Assembly (NCBI RefSeq): GCF_029392815.1
Contig: NZ_CP113942.1
Location: 1,240,001-1,304,000 of the forward strand
Direction of reading: 5' to 3'
DNA from: Bifidobacterium sp. ESL0682
GTDB taxonomy: Bacteria; Actinomycetota; Actinomycetes; Actinomycetales; Bifidobacteriaceae
Length of the DNA stretch: 64,000 nucleotides
Shown here: in pieces, positions 23,066 through 33,786 of the stretch
Layout of the letters: every line of letters begins with the position of its first letter
Position numbering within the stretch: position 1 is the first letter of the stretch
Translations under genes and position numbers: made by a program
Notes under the pieces: generated by a model
What the model saw: the letters and a program-made list of their open reading frames with translations, nothing else
Database searches by the model: none
What the model was told of the DNA's origin: nothing

Positions 23066-23995
23066 TTGCAAAAACTAACAGATCAAGAAGAAAAATACAC
23101 ATTGAAGAGCAAACTATCAGAACTCAAAACGACCATTTCCGAAGTCGAAGGCACTGAGGACGAAACCAAGCCCCTGTTCCCCGGGCGCGCATTCATCTCG
23201 ACCGTGCTCGACGCGCTTGACAACAAAGAGACCATGACCGGCAAAATGACCGGACGCTACATCCAGCGGGCCATGATGGCAGGCATTCTCGTCGGCGTCT
23301 TCTTCACCGCATTCTGGGTCATGATGGGAGCCAGCTCCAACGGCGGCCCGGGCTTGATGCTGGCCGGCAAAGTACTGGCGGGAACGACCTTCGGCTGGGC
23401 ACTCGTGCTCATCTATTACACCAATTCCGAGCTGCTGACCTCCAACATGATGGTCGTCAGCGTCGGTGCCTACCACAAGCGCATCGGCTGGCTGCAGTCG
23501 CTGAAACTGCTCGGCCTGTGCCTGCTCGGCAACCTGCTGGGCGCACTGATTGTCGCCGTCATCCTGCGCTTCTCGACCATCATCTCCGGTGCCGGCTACG
23601 ACGCCATGCTTGCGGCAGCCAACACGAAGCTCAACTACCTGAACTCCGTCGGCGGTGTCGGTGACCTCTTCGTACGTGCAATCTTCTGCAACTTCTGCAT
23701 CAACATCGCCATGCTGATGGTCTACAACGGCAAGCTCTCCAACGATTTCACCAAGTGCATCATCATGGTGGTGGCCGTGCTGGTCTTCACCTTCTGCGGC
23801 TTCGAACATTCCGTGGCTGATTCTGCGATGTTCCTCATCCTCGGCATGCACGGTGTCATCAACGCATGGAAGGCGATTCTCGTCATCGTGGTGGCGATTC
23901 TCGGCAACCTTGTGGGCGGCGGCATTCTCATCGGTCTCAACTTCGCGACCATGAACGACGAGCGCGGCATCACCGCTGAAGCAGACGAGAAATAG
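23066..23995 (+). CDS. Formate/nitrite transporter (FNT) family channel
   Basis: FNT proteins are pentameric channels for formate, nitrite or related small anions. This 309-residue protein has six predicted membrane segments and the family motifs AGTTFGWALVLIYYTNSELLTSNMM and RAIFCNFCINIAMLM. In a fermentative bifidobacterium formate, a pyruvate formate-lyase product, is the likely substrate; this is inference. The start TTG at 23066 has only a weak ribosome binding site, and a TTG near 23102 after AAGAAGAAAA is an alternative. A Crp/Fnr-like site lies about 90 bases upstream. Confidence 0.85.
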   Translation: MQKLTDQEEKYTLKSKLSELKTTISEVEGTEDETKPLFPGRAFISTVLDALDNKETMTGKMTGRYIQRAMMAGILVGVFFTAFWVMMGASSNGGPGLMLAGKVLAGTTFGWALVLIYYTNSELLTSNMMVVSVGAYHKRIGWLQSLKLLGLCLLGNLLGALIVAVILRFSTIISGAGYDAMLAAANTKLNYLNSVGGVGDLFVRAIFCNFCINIAMLMVYNGKLSNDFTKCIIMVVAVLVFTFCGFEHSVADSAMFLILGMHGVINAWKAILVIVVAILGNLVGGGILIGLNFATMNDERGITAEADEK

Positions 23996-24058
23996 GTTCT
24001 ATTCTCCGGCGCAGATTTCCGTATCCGGCATGTAAACGGCACTTAACCGTGAACTATA

Positions 24059-24100
24059 AGAGGTAATTCGCATTCCACGCGAATTATCTCTTTTATTATT
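24059..24100 (+). terminator. Terminator of the FNT gene
   Basis: A 13-bp stem with one G-T pair (24059-24071 with 24079-24091) is followed by TTTATTATT on the plus strand. Confidence 0.8.
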
Positions 24101-24207
24101 CGCCATCCCGCCAAATGAGAGAGCGATATCGCGCCCTTTCTGGCTTGTCGTAACCACCCTTGGGATTATGGTTGAGGCATATTATTACGCGCAAAGCAAG
24201 GAGCGAT

Positions 24208-25233
24208 ATGCTGGACTTCACCAGTGATTACACGGAAGGCGCTCATCCCTCGATTCTGAAGCGGATGGCCGAGACCAATATGGAACAGCTGCCAGGTTAC
24301 GGCTCCGACAAATACTGCGATTCCGCCAAGGAAAAGATTCGTCAGGCCTGCGGCTGCCCGGACGCCGATGTATGGTTCCTGGTCGGCGGCACGCAGACCA
24401 ATCAGACCGTCATCGACACCATCACCCCGGCCTATGCGGGCGCCATTGCTGCGACCAACGGGCACATCAACGTGCACGAGGCCGGCGCCGTGGAATCGAC
24501 GGGACATAAAGTGCTGACGTTGCCGAGCCACGAGGGCAAAATCGATACCGGCGAACTCGACCAGTTCTGCAAGGACTTCTACGCCGACGGCAACTACACG
24601 CACATGGTCTTCCCCGGTTGCGTCTATGTTTCACACCCCACCGAATACGGCACGATGTATACCAAGGCGGAACTTACGGCCATTGCCGAAGTCGCACACC
24701 GTTACGACATGCCGCTCTTCCTTGACGGGGCACGACTGGGTTACGGGCTGACGGCGGCCGACAACGACCTGTCGCTGGAGGACATCGCACGTATCGCCGA
24801 TGTTTTCTATATCGGCGGCACCAAGGTCGGCGCCCTGTTCGGCGAAGCGGTCGTCTTCACCAAGAACAACACACCCAAGCATTTCCTCACACAGATCAAG
24901 CAGCATGGCGCGCTATTGGCCAAAGGCTGGCTGCTCGGGCTGCAGTTCGATACGCTGTTCACCGACGGACTGTATACGAAGATCGCCAAGAACGCGAACG
25001 TCATGGCCGATCAAATCCGCTCCGCGCTGAAAGCCAAAGGTTATCAGCTCGTCTACGAAAACACGACCAACCAGGTCTTCGTGGCCATGGATCAGTCGAC
25101 CATCGACCGCCTTTCGCCGCAAGTCGCCATGGGCTTCCTGGAGAAATACGACGACACCCGTTCGGTGATGCGCCTCTGCACCAGCTGGGCCACCACGCAG
25201 GAGCACACCGACCAGCTCATCACGCTGCTGTAA
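24208..25233 (+). CDS. Low-specificity L-threonine aldolase-like PLP enzyme
   Basis: This 341-residue protein belongs to the beta-eliminating lyase/threonine aldolase family, which cleaves L-threonine or allo-threonine to glycine and acetaldehyde using PLP. It has FTSDYTEGAHPSIL, the INVHEAGAVESTGHKV substrate region, FLDGARLGYGL with the PLP-ring Asp, and YIGGTKVGALFGEAVV with the Schiff-base Lys. The ATG at 24208 follows AAGGAG by 5 bases; the longer open frame to 24160 lacks such a site. It is a single-gene unit with a strong terminator. Confidence 0.88.
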   Translation: MLDFTSDYTEGAHPSILKRMAETNMEQLPGYGSDKYCDSAKEKIRQACGCPDADVWFLVGGTQTNQTVIDTITPAYAGAIAATNGHINVHEAGAVESTGHKVLTLPSHEGKIDTGELDQFCKDFYADGNYTHMVFPGCVYVSHPTEYGTMYTKAELTAIAEVAHRYDMPLFLDGARLGYGLTAADNDLSLEDIARIADVFYIGGTKVGALFGEAVVFTKNNTPKHFLTQIKQHGALLAKGWLLGLQFDTLFTDGLYTKIAKNANVMADQIRSALKAKGYQLVYENTTNQVFVAMDQSTIDRLSPQVAMGFLEKYDDTRSVMRLCTSWATTQEHTDQLITLL

Positions 25234-25254
25234 CGCCCTACGGATTCGGACATG

Positions 25255-25303
25255 CGATGAGCATCAGGACTACAAGGCTGTTTTCCTGATGCTCATCGCT
25301 TTT
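25255..25303 (+). terminator. Terminator after the aldolase, overlapping the end of the glycosyltransferase
   Basis: A 15-bp perfect stem (CGATGAGCATCAGGA at 25255-25269 with 25284-25298) is followed by CTTTTTG on the plus strand. Its right arm covers the stop codon of the convergent glycosyltransferase. Confidence 0.85.
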
Positions 25304-26480
25304 TGCGTTCGTCGGCGATGGCCTCACGCTCCATCGCAATGAATTTGCGCACGCACTGCGGCAACGCATATTCCTCGCGGGCTTCCTTCGCGTATTGTGG
25401 CCCCCACTCGGCGCGCTTCTGCGGATGTTCGATCCACCAGTCGATGCGCCGAGCAAGAGCCTTGGCATTGCGGGCCGGGAAGATTGAGGAATCCGTCAGC
25501 GCGAACTGGCTGGCTGCCGAAAGCGGCGAATCAGCGATGACCGGGACCAGGCCAGAGGCAATGCCTTCGAGCACACTGAGCGATTCGATATCGACAATGG
25601 ATGGATGAACCAGCAAATCAGCTTCACGCAGCAAGTTAGGCATGTCTTCGTTGGCATGGAATCCGATGTGTGCAGGCCGCGGCAGCAACCGCTTGGCGAG
25701 CCGACGAAGATGCCGTTGCAACGGGCCGGTGCCGCAGATGGTCAGATCGATCTGATTGGCGTGACGGCTCATCGCCACTGCACGAATCAATGTCTCATGA
25801 TCCTTTTCGTGGGTCAGTCGGCCTGATGCGACGATACGGAACACGCGCCGAGAAACATCGCCGTCGGCACTGCACGACTGCGCTTTCGCGGGATGAAAAC
25901 GGCCCGAATATCCGTTGGAGATGACATGAAGCCGTGCCCGATAGCCGTGTGCGCGCAGCTGACGGGCAATCATCTGGCTTGGGGTATGGATATGTCCGAT
26001 ATGGCGGTACAGCCAGAAATCGAAAAGATAATAAATCAGTGAGGGAATGCCGGGAATATAACGCAACGGACCTGCCGAATAGGTAACGTTCTCAGGCTGG
26101 AGATGGAAACCTGCGGTTACGGGAATCGCCATCGAGCGTGCGACGGCAAGCGCACATCTGCCGAATTTGAACGGCATGTAGATGTGAACGATGTCAGCGC
26201 CCTTGAAAGCCTGACGAAAGACGGCATCGTCAGGCTGCGCGAATTGCATCTGCTGTTTGGCTGCGAGCCAAGAAACGAACGGAAGATGGTGGACTTCGAC
26301 GGGATAATCCGGTGCGTCTACACCTATCAGCCGAACATGATGGCCTTGCCGCTCAAGCTCTTGGGCATATTGCAACGCCGAATTTGAAGTACCATTGCCC
26401 CGATTGCCAACAGAATCCACAACCAGCGCGATGGTCAATGGCTTGTCGGCATCGACTGCGGCGTTTCGAGAATCTGACAT
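25293..26480 (-). CDS. Glycosyltransferase family 4 protein
   Basis: This 395-residue protein is a GT-B fold retaining glycosyltransferase. It has an N-terminal acceptor domain (IALVVDSVGNRGNGTSNSALQYAQEL), a middle VISNGYSGRFHPA, and a donor-binding domain with GRLTHEKDHETLIRAV and HPSIVDIESLSVLEGIASGLVPV (the EX7E region). The ATG at 26480 was chosen over the longer open frame because the family pattern starts just after it. It lies 37 bases after the LTA-synthase-like gene on the same strand. That pairing suggests it makes the glycolipid anchor for a polyglycerolphosphate polymer; this is inference from context. Confidence 0.8.
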   Translation of the reverse strand: MSDSRNAAVDADKPLTIALVVDSVGNRGNGTSNSALQYAQELERQGHHVRLIGVDAPDYPVEVHHLPFVSWLAAKQQMQFAQPDDAVFRQAFKGADIVHIYMPFKFGRCALAVARSMAIPVTAGFHLQPENVTYSAGPLRYIPGIPSLIYYLFDFWLYRHIGHIHTPSQMIARQLRAHGYRARLHVISNGYSGRFHPAKAQSCSADGDVSRRVFRIVASGRLTHEKDHETLIRAVAMSRHANQIDLTICGTGPLQRHLRRLAKRLLPRPAHIGFHANEDMPNLLREADLLVHPSIVDIESLSVLEGIASGLVPVIADSPLSAASQFALTDSSIFPARNAKALARRIDWWIEHPQKRAEWGPQYAKEAREEYALPQCVRKFIAMEREAIADERKKR

Positions 26481-26517
26481 GATTTCGACCGACCTTTTGT
26501 TGACGGAATCTGAGGAC

Positions 26518-28758
26518 TCAGCCCATAAATTTAGCGTCTTTGAGGTAGCCCTTGCCGGCAGTGACATCGTACTGAATGAGCTTGTAGTCGTGCATGAGCT
26601 GCTTGGTTTCCTTGTCGAAATCACTCTCAGCCATCGGCTGGCCCTTGGGGTCGAGGTAAATCGGCTGGCCTTCGGGAATGCGCGACCAACCCTGGATCTG
26701 ATTGACCACAGGCGGCTCCATCGCGGAGACCTTGCCGTGCAGCTGGGTCAGGAAGGCGAGGAACGGCGTCACCTTGGAATTGGTCTGCTCAGCGGTCTGC
26801 GCCATGAAGAAGTTCGGAGAGGAATACTCACCGTCGGGGCTCTTGTACCCCTGCCTGCCGCTGGCTTTGTTCGACCAGATGAAATAGTCGGTGGTGTGCA
26901 GCGCCAGCGAGTTCTTCTGGTCGGCCGAAGCGGTCTTATAGATGCCTGGCAGATGGTCGCCGTAGAAGACAACGGTGACAGGCTTGTTGAGGGAATCCAT
27001 CTGTTCCAAGAACTTGGCAGTGGCCTCGTCGGTGATGTTCGCGCCCTTGGCATAGGTATTGATCGACTCGTTCTCGTCCGCATCGAGCGGCTGCGAGGGA
27101 TCGGTGGATTCGGCCTTGAAATCGTTGTCCTTGTACCAGTTATGGTATGGCATGTGGTTCTGCATCGTGGCCAACTGGACAAATTCGTTCTGCGAGTTCT
27201 TTTTCATCGACTCATAGACGCTCTGATAGGCCGAAGCATCGGAAACATAGGGAGAGGAATCAATCTTCTGTCGGTGCGCGATGACCTCCGGTGGTTCCAG
27301 CGAGTAGAAGTGCGAGAAGCCGAACTTCTTGTAATTGTTGGCGCGCAGATACATCGAAGGCTCGTAGGGGTGGAAGGCTACGGAATGCTCCTTGCTTCCC
27401 CACAGCTGGTTGATGGTCGGCGTCCATTTCTCGCCGGGAATGAGCTGCTGGTATGGACTGGTGAGCGACGGGTCGAAATTAGCCATCGACATGCCGGTCA
27501 GGCTCATGTATTCAAGGTTCGCGGTACCGCCACCATAGCCAGAAGAGAGCATGTACCCGCCGGTCGTATGCTGTTTGATTTCTCGGGTATTGGGAATCGG
27601 GTCATGGTTGAGTTTGATTCCCGGTACGCGTGAAGGGTCGGAATACGATTCGGAAAGAATGAAGACGACGCTGCTGTCGTTCATCTTGGACGTGCGCGTC
27701 TTGTTGATCTTCACGGCTTCGGTGTTATAGCGTTTAGCGATCTGTTTCATGGTCGCTTCGTTGTAGTCGCTTGGCTGATCCATCACCTTGGGATGTGCCT
27801 GACCCAAGAACGAGACCAGCGGCCCGTTGCGCTGCGCATCGTAGACGGAATCCCACATGGAGGGGATGTAGCCCATGGTCTTGGCGAAGGAATTGGTGAA
27901 GGTATTGACTTGCCCTACCTGGTAGCTGAAGCCGGTCACCAAAAGCAATGGAATAAGAATGAACACAATACGCAACGCGGCACCAAGACTCTTGCTCCTA
28001 GTGTTGCTGTCGCTTTCCTTATTGTTGTTCTCGACCCCGCTCTTCACGGCACGTTCACTGCTATCATCGTCGTTCCCGTTGGCTTCATGGCGGTGAAAAC
28101 CGAACACCTTGCCATGTCGCGCGTCAAAATGGCTCAGAGCCACGAACAACACGACGACCAGCACCATGGCAACCACGACAGAGGCAATCAACCCTCCCGA
28201 GCCAGAGGGAATGAAACTCATCAACGAACCGGCGTCACCGTTGGAAACGAAGCTCAGATCGGAAGGCAGAATCGTCTCGTAGCGCACACTGACCTTGAAA
28301 TGCTCAATGACAGAAATCAGCATGATCAACACGAACATCACCGGAGTGGCAATCCAGAACCGGTTGAACGCCATGATCACCGCAAGGTAAATAAGCCCCA
28401 ACAGCAGCAGGTTCAGCACCAGGACGAAATTGCCCTTCTCCCACATCTTGGAGATCATGCCCCACACCCCGGTAAGCGGGCTGGCAAGCTTCACACGGGT
28501 GTCGTTTTGAGAGACGCCCTGTTGCAGGATAAGCGTCATCATGATGTCGAAGACGATGAACAGCAGCACATATACCCAACCGGGAATGTGCATACGCCAG
28601 CCTTTGCCTGACCGATGGGATGCATCCCCCGTCTGCCCATTGTTGTTCTGATTCATCGGCTCCTCCACGTCCGTCGCATTGGCATCGGCAACGTGCCTGC
28701 CGTTGTCTTCAGCGAGTGCATTTTCCTCAACACCGTCCATATTGTTCTTTTCCTTCAT
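26518..28758 (-). CDS. LTA synthase-family sulfatase-fold membrane protein
   Basis: This 746-residue protein has an acidic/Asn-rich N-terminus, five membrane segments (about residues 55-265) and an extracellular sulfatase/alkaline-phosphatase-fold domain. Visible elements are VVFILSESYSDPSRVPG (metal-binding Glu), GYGGGTANLEYMSLTG with the candidate catalytic Thr, and VVFYGDHLPGI with metal ligands. The family polymerises glycerophosphate from phosphatidylglycerol into lipoteichoic acid or transfers it to glycans. The downstream glycosyltransferase probably shares its transcript. An ATG at 28740 is an alternative start. Confidence 0.88.
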   Translation of the reverse strand: MKEKNNMDGVEENALAEDNGRHVADANATDVEEPMNQNNNGQTGDASHRSGKGWRMHIPGWVYVLLFIVFDIMMTLILQQGVSQNDTRVKLASPLTGVWGMISKMWEKGNFVLVLNLLLLGLIYLAVIMAFNRFWIATPVMFVLIMLISVIEHFKVSVRYETILPSDLSFVSNGDAGSLMSFIPSGSGGLIASVVVAMVLVVVLFVALSHFDARHGKVFGFHRHEANGNDDDSSERAVKSGVENNNKESDSNTRSKSLGAALRIVFILIPLLLVTGFSYQVGQVNTFTNSFAKTMGYIPSMWDSVYDAQRNGPLVSFLGQAHPKVMDQPSDYNEATMKQIAKRYNTEAVKINKTRTSKMNDSSVVFILSESYSDPSRVPGIKLNHDPIPNTREIKQHTTGGYMLSSGYGGGTANLEYMSLTGMSMANFDPSLTSPYQQLIPGEKWTPTINQLWGSKEHSVAFHPYEPSMYLRANNYKKFGFSHFYSLEPPEVIAHRQKIDSSPYVSDASAYQSVYESMKKNSQNEFVQLATMQNHMPYHNWYKDNDFKAESTDPSQPLDADENESINTYAKGANITDEATAKFLEQMDSLNKPVTVVFYGDHLPGIYKTASADQKNSLALHTTDYFIWSNKASGRQGYKSPDGEYSSPNFFMAQTAEQTNSKVTPFLAFLTQLHGKVSAMEPPVVNQIQGWSRIPEGQPIYLDPKGQPMAESDFDKETKQLMHDYKLIQYDVTAGKGYLKDAKFMG

Positions 28759-29053
28759 ACTTCAGATTTCCCGCAAAGAGGAATCGCCACCACCTTCATA
28801 AGCGACCGTTTCACGTCATAAGCCTATGATCCCCATCACCGGCCGCATTCGTTGTGCTGTACCGCAAGGCTATGGACCTCACCCATGCCACGATTCACGT
28901 ATTTTCCCTATATCATAACGACACAGTACTATATCTAAGGCACCGAATTGCGTTAAAAAGGGAATCATTCTTCCGACCGATAGACCTCTCACAGTTCGGG
29001 AGTCTAGAATCATCAGATAATGATGTTCGCGCTTTGGATGGCGAGAGGAAAAG

Positions 29054-30447
29054 ATGGACTGGTTTTACAATATCAATCTGCTTGAAGGATGGCTGCCGAA
29101 CTCCCTGAAAACAATCACGGTAATTGGCTTTATCGCTGTCATCGTGCTCAAGTCGAAGGACGGCTGGCGCGATCCGCTGCTCAAGCAGCTCGGATGGGGA
29201 TTCATCGGTACCATCGTCGGATATATTGTCGTGTGGCTGCTTTCCGACGTGTTCATGGTCTTCGGCGTCAGTCTGGGCCGAGTCATCGAGTTCAACATCG
29301 CCTTCGGCATCGGTTTCATTTCAGCATTGATTGCTATGTGCTTCGATTCGGGAACATTGCGAAAGGTCCTGGCGATCATCACCGCAATCCTGACTCTCCT
29401 CACCTTCGCACTTCGCGTCGATATCATCTACGGGGAATACACGACCGTCGGTTCACTGTTCGGACGTAACCAATTTGCCACGCTGGATCCCAAGGTCGTT
29501 CATAAGGTTTCGACGACCCAGCCGCGCACCGTCGAGGACTGGAAAAAGCTCGGCAAGGAAAACAAATTGCCTAAGGACATGCCCAAGCAAGGTATCGTCC
29601 GCTCGGTGGATATTCCTGCCACCATCTCGCATTTCAACGCCCGTACCGCCAACGTCTATCTTCCTCCGGCTGCACTGACCAAGAATCCGCCACGACTCCC
29701 TGTCATGGTCGTTATGGCAGGGCAACCCGGCACTCCAGACCGTTTCTTCAACGCCGGAGTACTCGGGCAGAAGCTCGACAAATACGCAGCAAAGCATTAC
29801 GGTCTGGCACCCATCGCCGTCTCCCCGACCAGAACGGATCCATCACCCACAATTCCCTTTGCTCGGATACTCCTGTCTTCGGCAATGCCGAAACATACCT
29901 GACCAAAGATGTGACCAATTGGATCAAAAAGACCCTGCCTGTGGAAAAGACCCCCGATAAATGGTTGATCGGCGGCTATTCCCAAGGCGGCACATGCGCC
30001 ACACAGCTGGGTGCGGCCTATCCCAATCTTTATAGTCATATCTACAGCGCGGGCGGCGAAATAGAACCGACCGACGGCTCGCACAATTCCACGGTGAAGC
30101 GTTTCTTCGGTGGCGATGAAAAGGAATTCGACAAACACGTCCCCATCTCCATCATCCAGAGCCACGCGCCTTCAACTCAAAGCTGGTTCTCGGCGGCCGG
30201 CCAGCTGGATACCAAGTCCCAGAAGAATCAGAAAGCCATATCCATGGCTGCCATGAGGGCTGGCATGTCAACGACCACCGTAATTGTCAAAAACAGCGCA
30301 CACGACTGGCATACCGTCAACGCGGGAATGACAGCACAGATTGATCTCTTTGGCACAGATACAGGATTGGGAGAAACCGGAAGGCAGATATCCTCCTATC
30401 CGAATCTTGAAGTAGTGGCCGCAAACACGAATCGCGAAAGCGACTAA
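29054..30447 (+). pseudogene. Membrane-anchored alpha/beta-hydrolase (esterase), one frameshift as sequenced
   Basis: The first part encodes four or so membrane segments (TVIGFIAVIVL, GWGFIGTIVGYIVVWLL, FGIGFISALIAMCF, VLAIITAILTLLTF). An extracellular hydrolase domain follows with VMVVMAGQPGTPDRFF and, after the break, WLIGGYSQGGTCATQLGAAYP, a GxSxG nucleophile elbow, and a late HDWHTVN that may hold the catalytic His. The frame breaks in the C4 tract at 29823-29826; a fifth C restores VSPDQNGSITHNSLCSDTP and the family pattern. The restored protein is about 465 residues. It resembles mycolyltransferase/antigen 85-type esterases fused to a membrane region. It begins an envelope-related pair with the MprF-like gene. 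Confidence 0.75.
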
Positions 30448-30460
30448 TGCCCATGTCTAG

Positions 30461-30490
30461 AGTGGAATCCCATTGTTTGGCGATTCCACT
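30461..30490. repeat. Inverted repeat between esterase and MprF-like gene
   Basis: AGTGGAATC at 30461-30469 pairs perfectly with 30482-30490. It lies between the esterase stop and the start I favour for the next gene. No T-run follows, so it is a weak terminator or a processing hairpin. Confidence 0.5.
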
Positions 30491-30536
30491 CACTGATAAT
30501 CGGGAAGCCATAAGATTGAAGAACGAAAGTCACAAG

Positions 30537-33500
30537 ATGCAAAACAACGTTGAAAACAATACCGAGCCACCGGCACCTTCATCAGCACCTTCTGCCATGA
30601 ACCCGGATTCTTCGGCTGCAGCGCCTGATGCATCGAAGGCACCGGCCAATAGTGAATCGGCCGGCAACGGCGGAAAAGCAACCGCCAAAGGCGACCGGGC
30701 CGGCAATAGCCGGAGAAATTCGTCCGGCCAGCCTTCAAAGCCAAATCAGCATGGCTCCAATCCCAATCGTTCCACATCCTCAAAAGGCAAAAAACGCGGC
30801 CCCTCAAGTTGGACCGTTTTGGGCCATGACCTTGTCAGTTGGATGCGTGGCCATCTTTTCGCCATCGTAGTCGCCGCACTGTTCCTCGTCATCAATATCG
30901 TCGATATGGTCTTTTCGGCCATGCGGCATATGCATGTCCCAGCTAACGGACGCAACCTGAGCCTCACCGAAATTCTGTTCGGAAGGGCGAGAAATGGAAT
31001 GAGACCGCACAATCCGTTCCATCAAACGCTGCATAGTCAGGACATCATCCCTTGGTTGACGCAGATCTTCCGCTCCTCGGTTATCGTGCGCAGCCCCTTG
31101 ATGCTGATCATTTACACGTTGTTGATTGTTATCATCCTCTCCGTAGCCCAATCCAAACTTGGCGCATGGAACGACGACATTCGCCGCCCTCTTCAGCGCC
31201 GTCATCGGTTCCACGATTGGTCTGCTTGTCTGCATGCTGGTCGATATGGCGATGCACGACTGGCAAAGCATGGAACGTCTGCCGGTACTGCTTTCCCCAC
31301 TGACCATTATCATCGGCGCCTTGATGGCTGACAGTGCCTATGAGTCCATCCTCTGGCGGCGCCGCATCATTCTCATCGGATACACCTTCATCTGTACGCT
31401 CCTGCTCTTCAGCGGCAACCCGGGCGATTACTGCACTCTCGGCGCCGCTATCGTCGGTCAGCTCACCGGCATGCTGATGCACGGCCCCATCAAAGATCGC
31501 ATCCATTGGACCAACACCTCCGATTACGAGATCAGGCGACTCTTCGCCTTCGCCCAGCTGGTGCTCGCCGTCGGCCCGCTGCTCGCCCTGACCTCCACTT
31601 CCCACCTCGGCCCGCTGACCACTTTCGGCCTCTTTACCTCGTCGCTCTGGAGTGATTCCTCACTGCTCACCTCATGCAGCGTCAACAAATCGGTAACCAG
31701 TTGCCTGCGTCTGGTCGCAACTCAGAAACATCTCGCTGTGGCCGGACTGTGGCTGCACATGTTGCTGCCCATCGCCGCCCTTGCGGTGGTGGCCTGGGGC
31801 CTCTACCACGGACGTCGATTGGCAGCCTGGGTGAGTATCGTGCTCAATGGCGCTGTCGTCGTGTTCTCATTGCTTTACTACGTCATCTTCCCGTTGACCA
31901 TCACACCGAGCAACCAGAGCATGGCCAACAAATACGACTTCATGCCTGCGTTCTTCACCACGGCCCTACCGCCTCTGGTGCTGATTGTTCTGATGATCAA
32001 GGAACTTTCTCACTTCAGCGTCTCCACGGGATCGTCGCGCATACGTAACGGCATCATCGCCATGGTCGGCATGCTGCTGATCACCAGTTTCGTCTATATC
32101 GGTTTTGCTGTGGCCGCTCCTCAGGACTTCAGACCACGGCCCACCGTCAAACTCATGGTGATGGATATGCTGCGCAGGCTCCTGCCCACCGGTTTCGGCG
32201 GTCGCAAGTCCACTGCCCTGATCATGCCACAAACCACGTTGGCGACATTGGTGAGCGAGGGACTGACCGTCGTATTCTGGCTGACCGTGCTTATCGTCTT
32301 CATCCTCTGGTTCCGCGACAACGTGACACCAGACGAACGCGATCGTAAGAGGGCCGAGGCGTTGGTCACTCTTGGCGGCGAATCGATGAGCTTCATGACC
32401 ACGTGGGAAGGCAACCACTATTGGTTCTCCCCACCGGCCGTTCCGCCATCGCCTATCGCGTCCTGCACGGTATCGCCCTGACTGTCACCGGACCGTTCGG
32501 CGAGCCCAGCGAATACATGAACGACCTGCGCCAATTCACGGCATTCTGCTATGAAAATGGCTGGTCCCCTTCCTTCTACGCGGTTCACGATGATCAGCGC
32601 GAAGAGCTGGAATCATTGGGCTGGTCTTCCATTCAGGTCGGTACCGAAATGGTGCTCGATCCCAACCGCTGGGAGACGCGTGGCAAGAAATGGCAGGATA
32701 TTCGTACCGCCATCAACAAGGCCAAACGCGACGGCATCACCGATGTGCTCACCACCTACGACCAGGCCGGTTTCAATATCGACCAACAGATCGTCGACAT
32801 CTCCGAGCAGTGGTCCCAGCTCAAGGCGCTGCCGGAAATGAAATTCACGCTCGGCGGCATCGAGGAACTGCGCGACGACCGTGTGGCACTGCTCTATGCG
32901 GTGGATTCCAACGGCAAGGTGCTCGGTGTCACCAGCTGGCTGCCCACCTATCGCGGCGGCCGAATCATCGGCTGGACGCTTGATTTCATGCGTCACCGCA
33001 CCGACAGCCCCAACGGTACCATGGAATTCCTCATTGCACGCATGGCCGAACGCCTGCGCGACCAGGGATTGACCGACCCCGCCAACGCGATAGAGTTCAT
33101 GAGTCTTTCGGCCGCACCCTTGGCCGGCATGGGCGAGAAGGCCCCGGCTGCCGCCGACAAGGCGGTTGAAGGCGACAAGGACACAAGAACCAGGAAACCA
33201 AAGAAAACCGGAGAATCCGAGCATACCGATAACAGCAAAGTCTCTACGGATAGGGTAGCTAGCAGCAGAGAAAAGGAAGCCGTCTCTGTTGCCAAATCCG
33301 CAGATGACAAATCAGACAGCCTCAAGGCAAATGCCTCTGCACCTGATGCCAAATCAGATACCAAAGATGCTCAGCCTGCGTCTGCTGACAGCGCCAAATC
33401 GAAACCTGCATCACCGACAGGTACGGAAATCATCGAGCACGCCCTGCAGATTGCCGCGGACATCCTTGAACCGGCGTACGCTTTTAAGTCCCTGTTCTTC

Positions 33501-33677
33501 TTCAAGAAGAAGTTCCAGCCTAGCCCGGCCCCGATCTATATCTGCTACCTGGATTCGGCCAAGCTGGCACAGATCGCCTTCGCCGTAATCAACGCCTATG
33601 TGCCGGAACTCAAGCCGAAGCAGGTTGTGGAGATCGTCAAGCAGATGACGACTACGGATAAACCAGACAAGAAGTAA
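30537..33677 (+). pseudogene. mprF: MprF-like multi-spanning protein with DUF2156 aminoacyltransferase domain, two frameshifts as sequenced
   Basis: MprF proteins aminoacylate phosphatidylglycerol from aminoacyl-tRNA and flip it, reducing negative surface charge. Here a Ser/Pro/Gly-rich cytoplasmic N-terminus precedes many membrane segments and a C-terminal DUF2156/GNAT-like domain (TGRSAIAYRVLHGIALTVTG, GRIIGWTLDFMRHR, NAIEFMSLSAAPLAG). One frame change (+1 base) lies in about 31161-31180 near LGAWN. The other is in the C4 at 32429-32432, where a fifth C joins HYWFSP to TGRSAIAY. About 95 Lys/Ser/Asp-rich residues interrupt the DUF2156 domain before ILEPAYAFKSLFFFKKKF. The ATG at 30537 is preferred because the upstream frame crosses a hairpin. 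Confidence 0.8.
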
Positions 33678-33701
33678 CATCTGGAAGTTCCGTGAATATG
33701 A

Positions 33702-33749
33702 AAAAGGATGGTGACCAGTCAATCAAGGCTGGCCACCATCCTTTTCTAT
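33702..33749. terminator. Bidirectional terminator between MprF-like and Fur-family genes
   Basis: A 17-bp stem with one mismatch (33702-33718 with 33729-33745) carries A-rich and T-rich flanks, so it can serve both converging genes. Confidence 0.85.
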
Positions 33750-33786
33750 TTAACTATTCTCCTGACGAGAAATTTGATACAGATTC

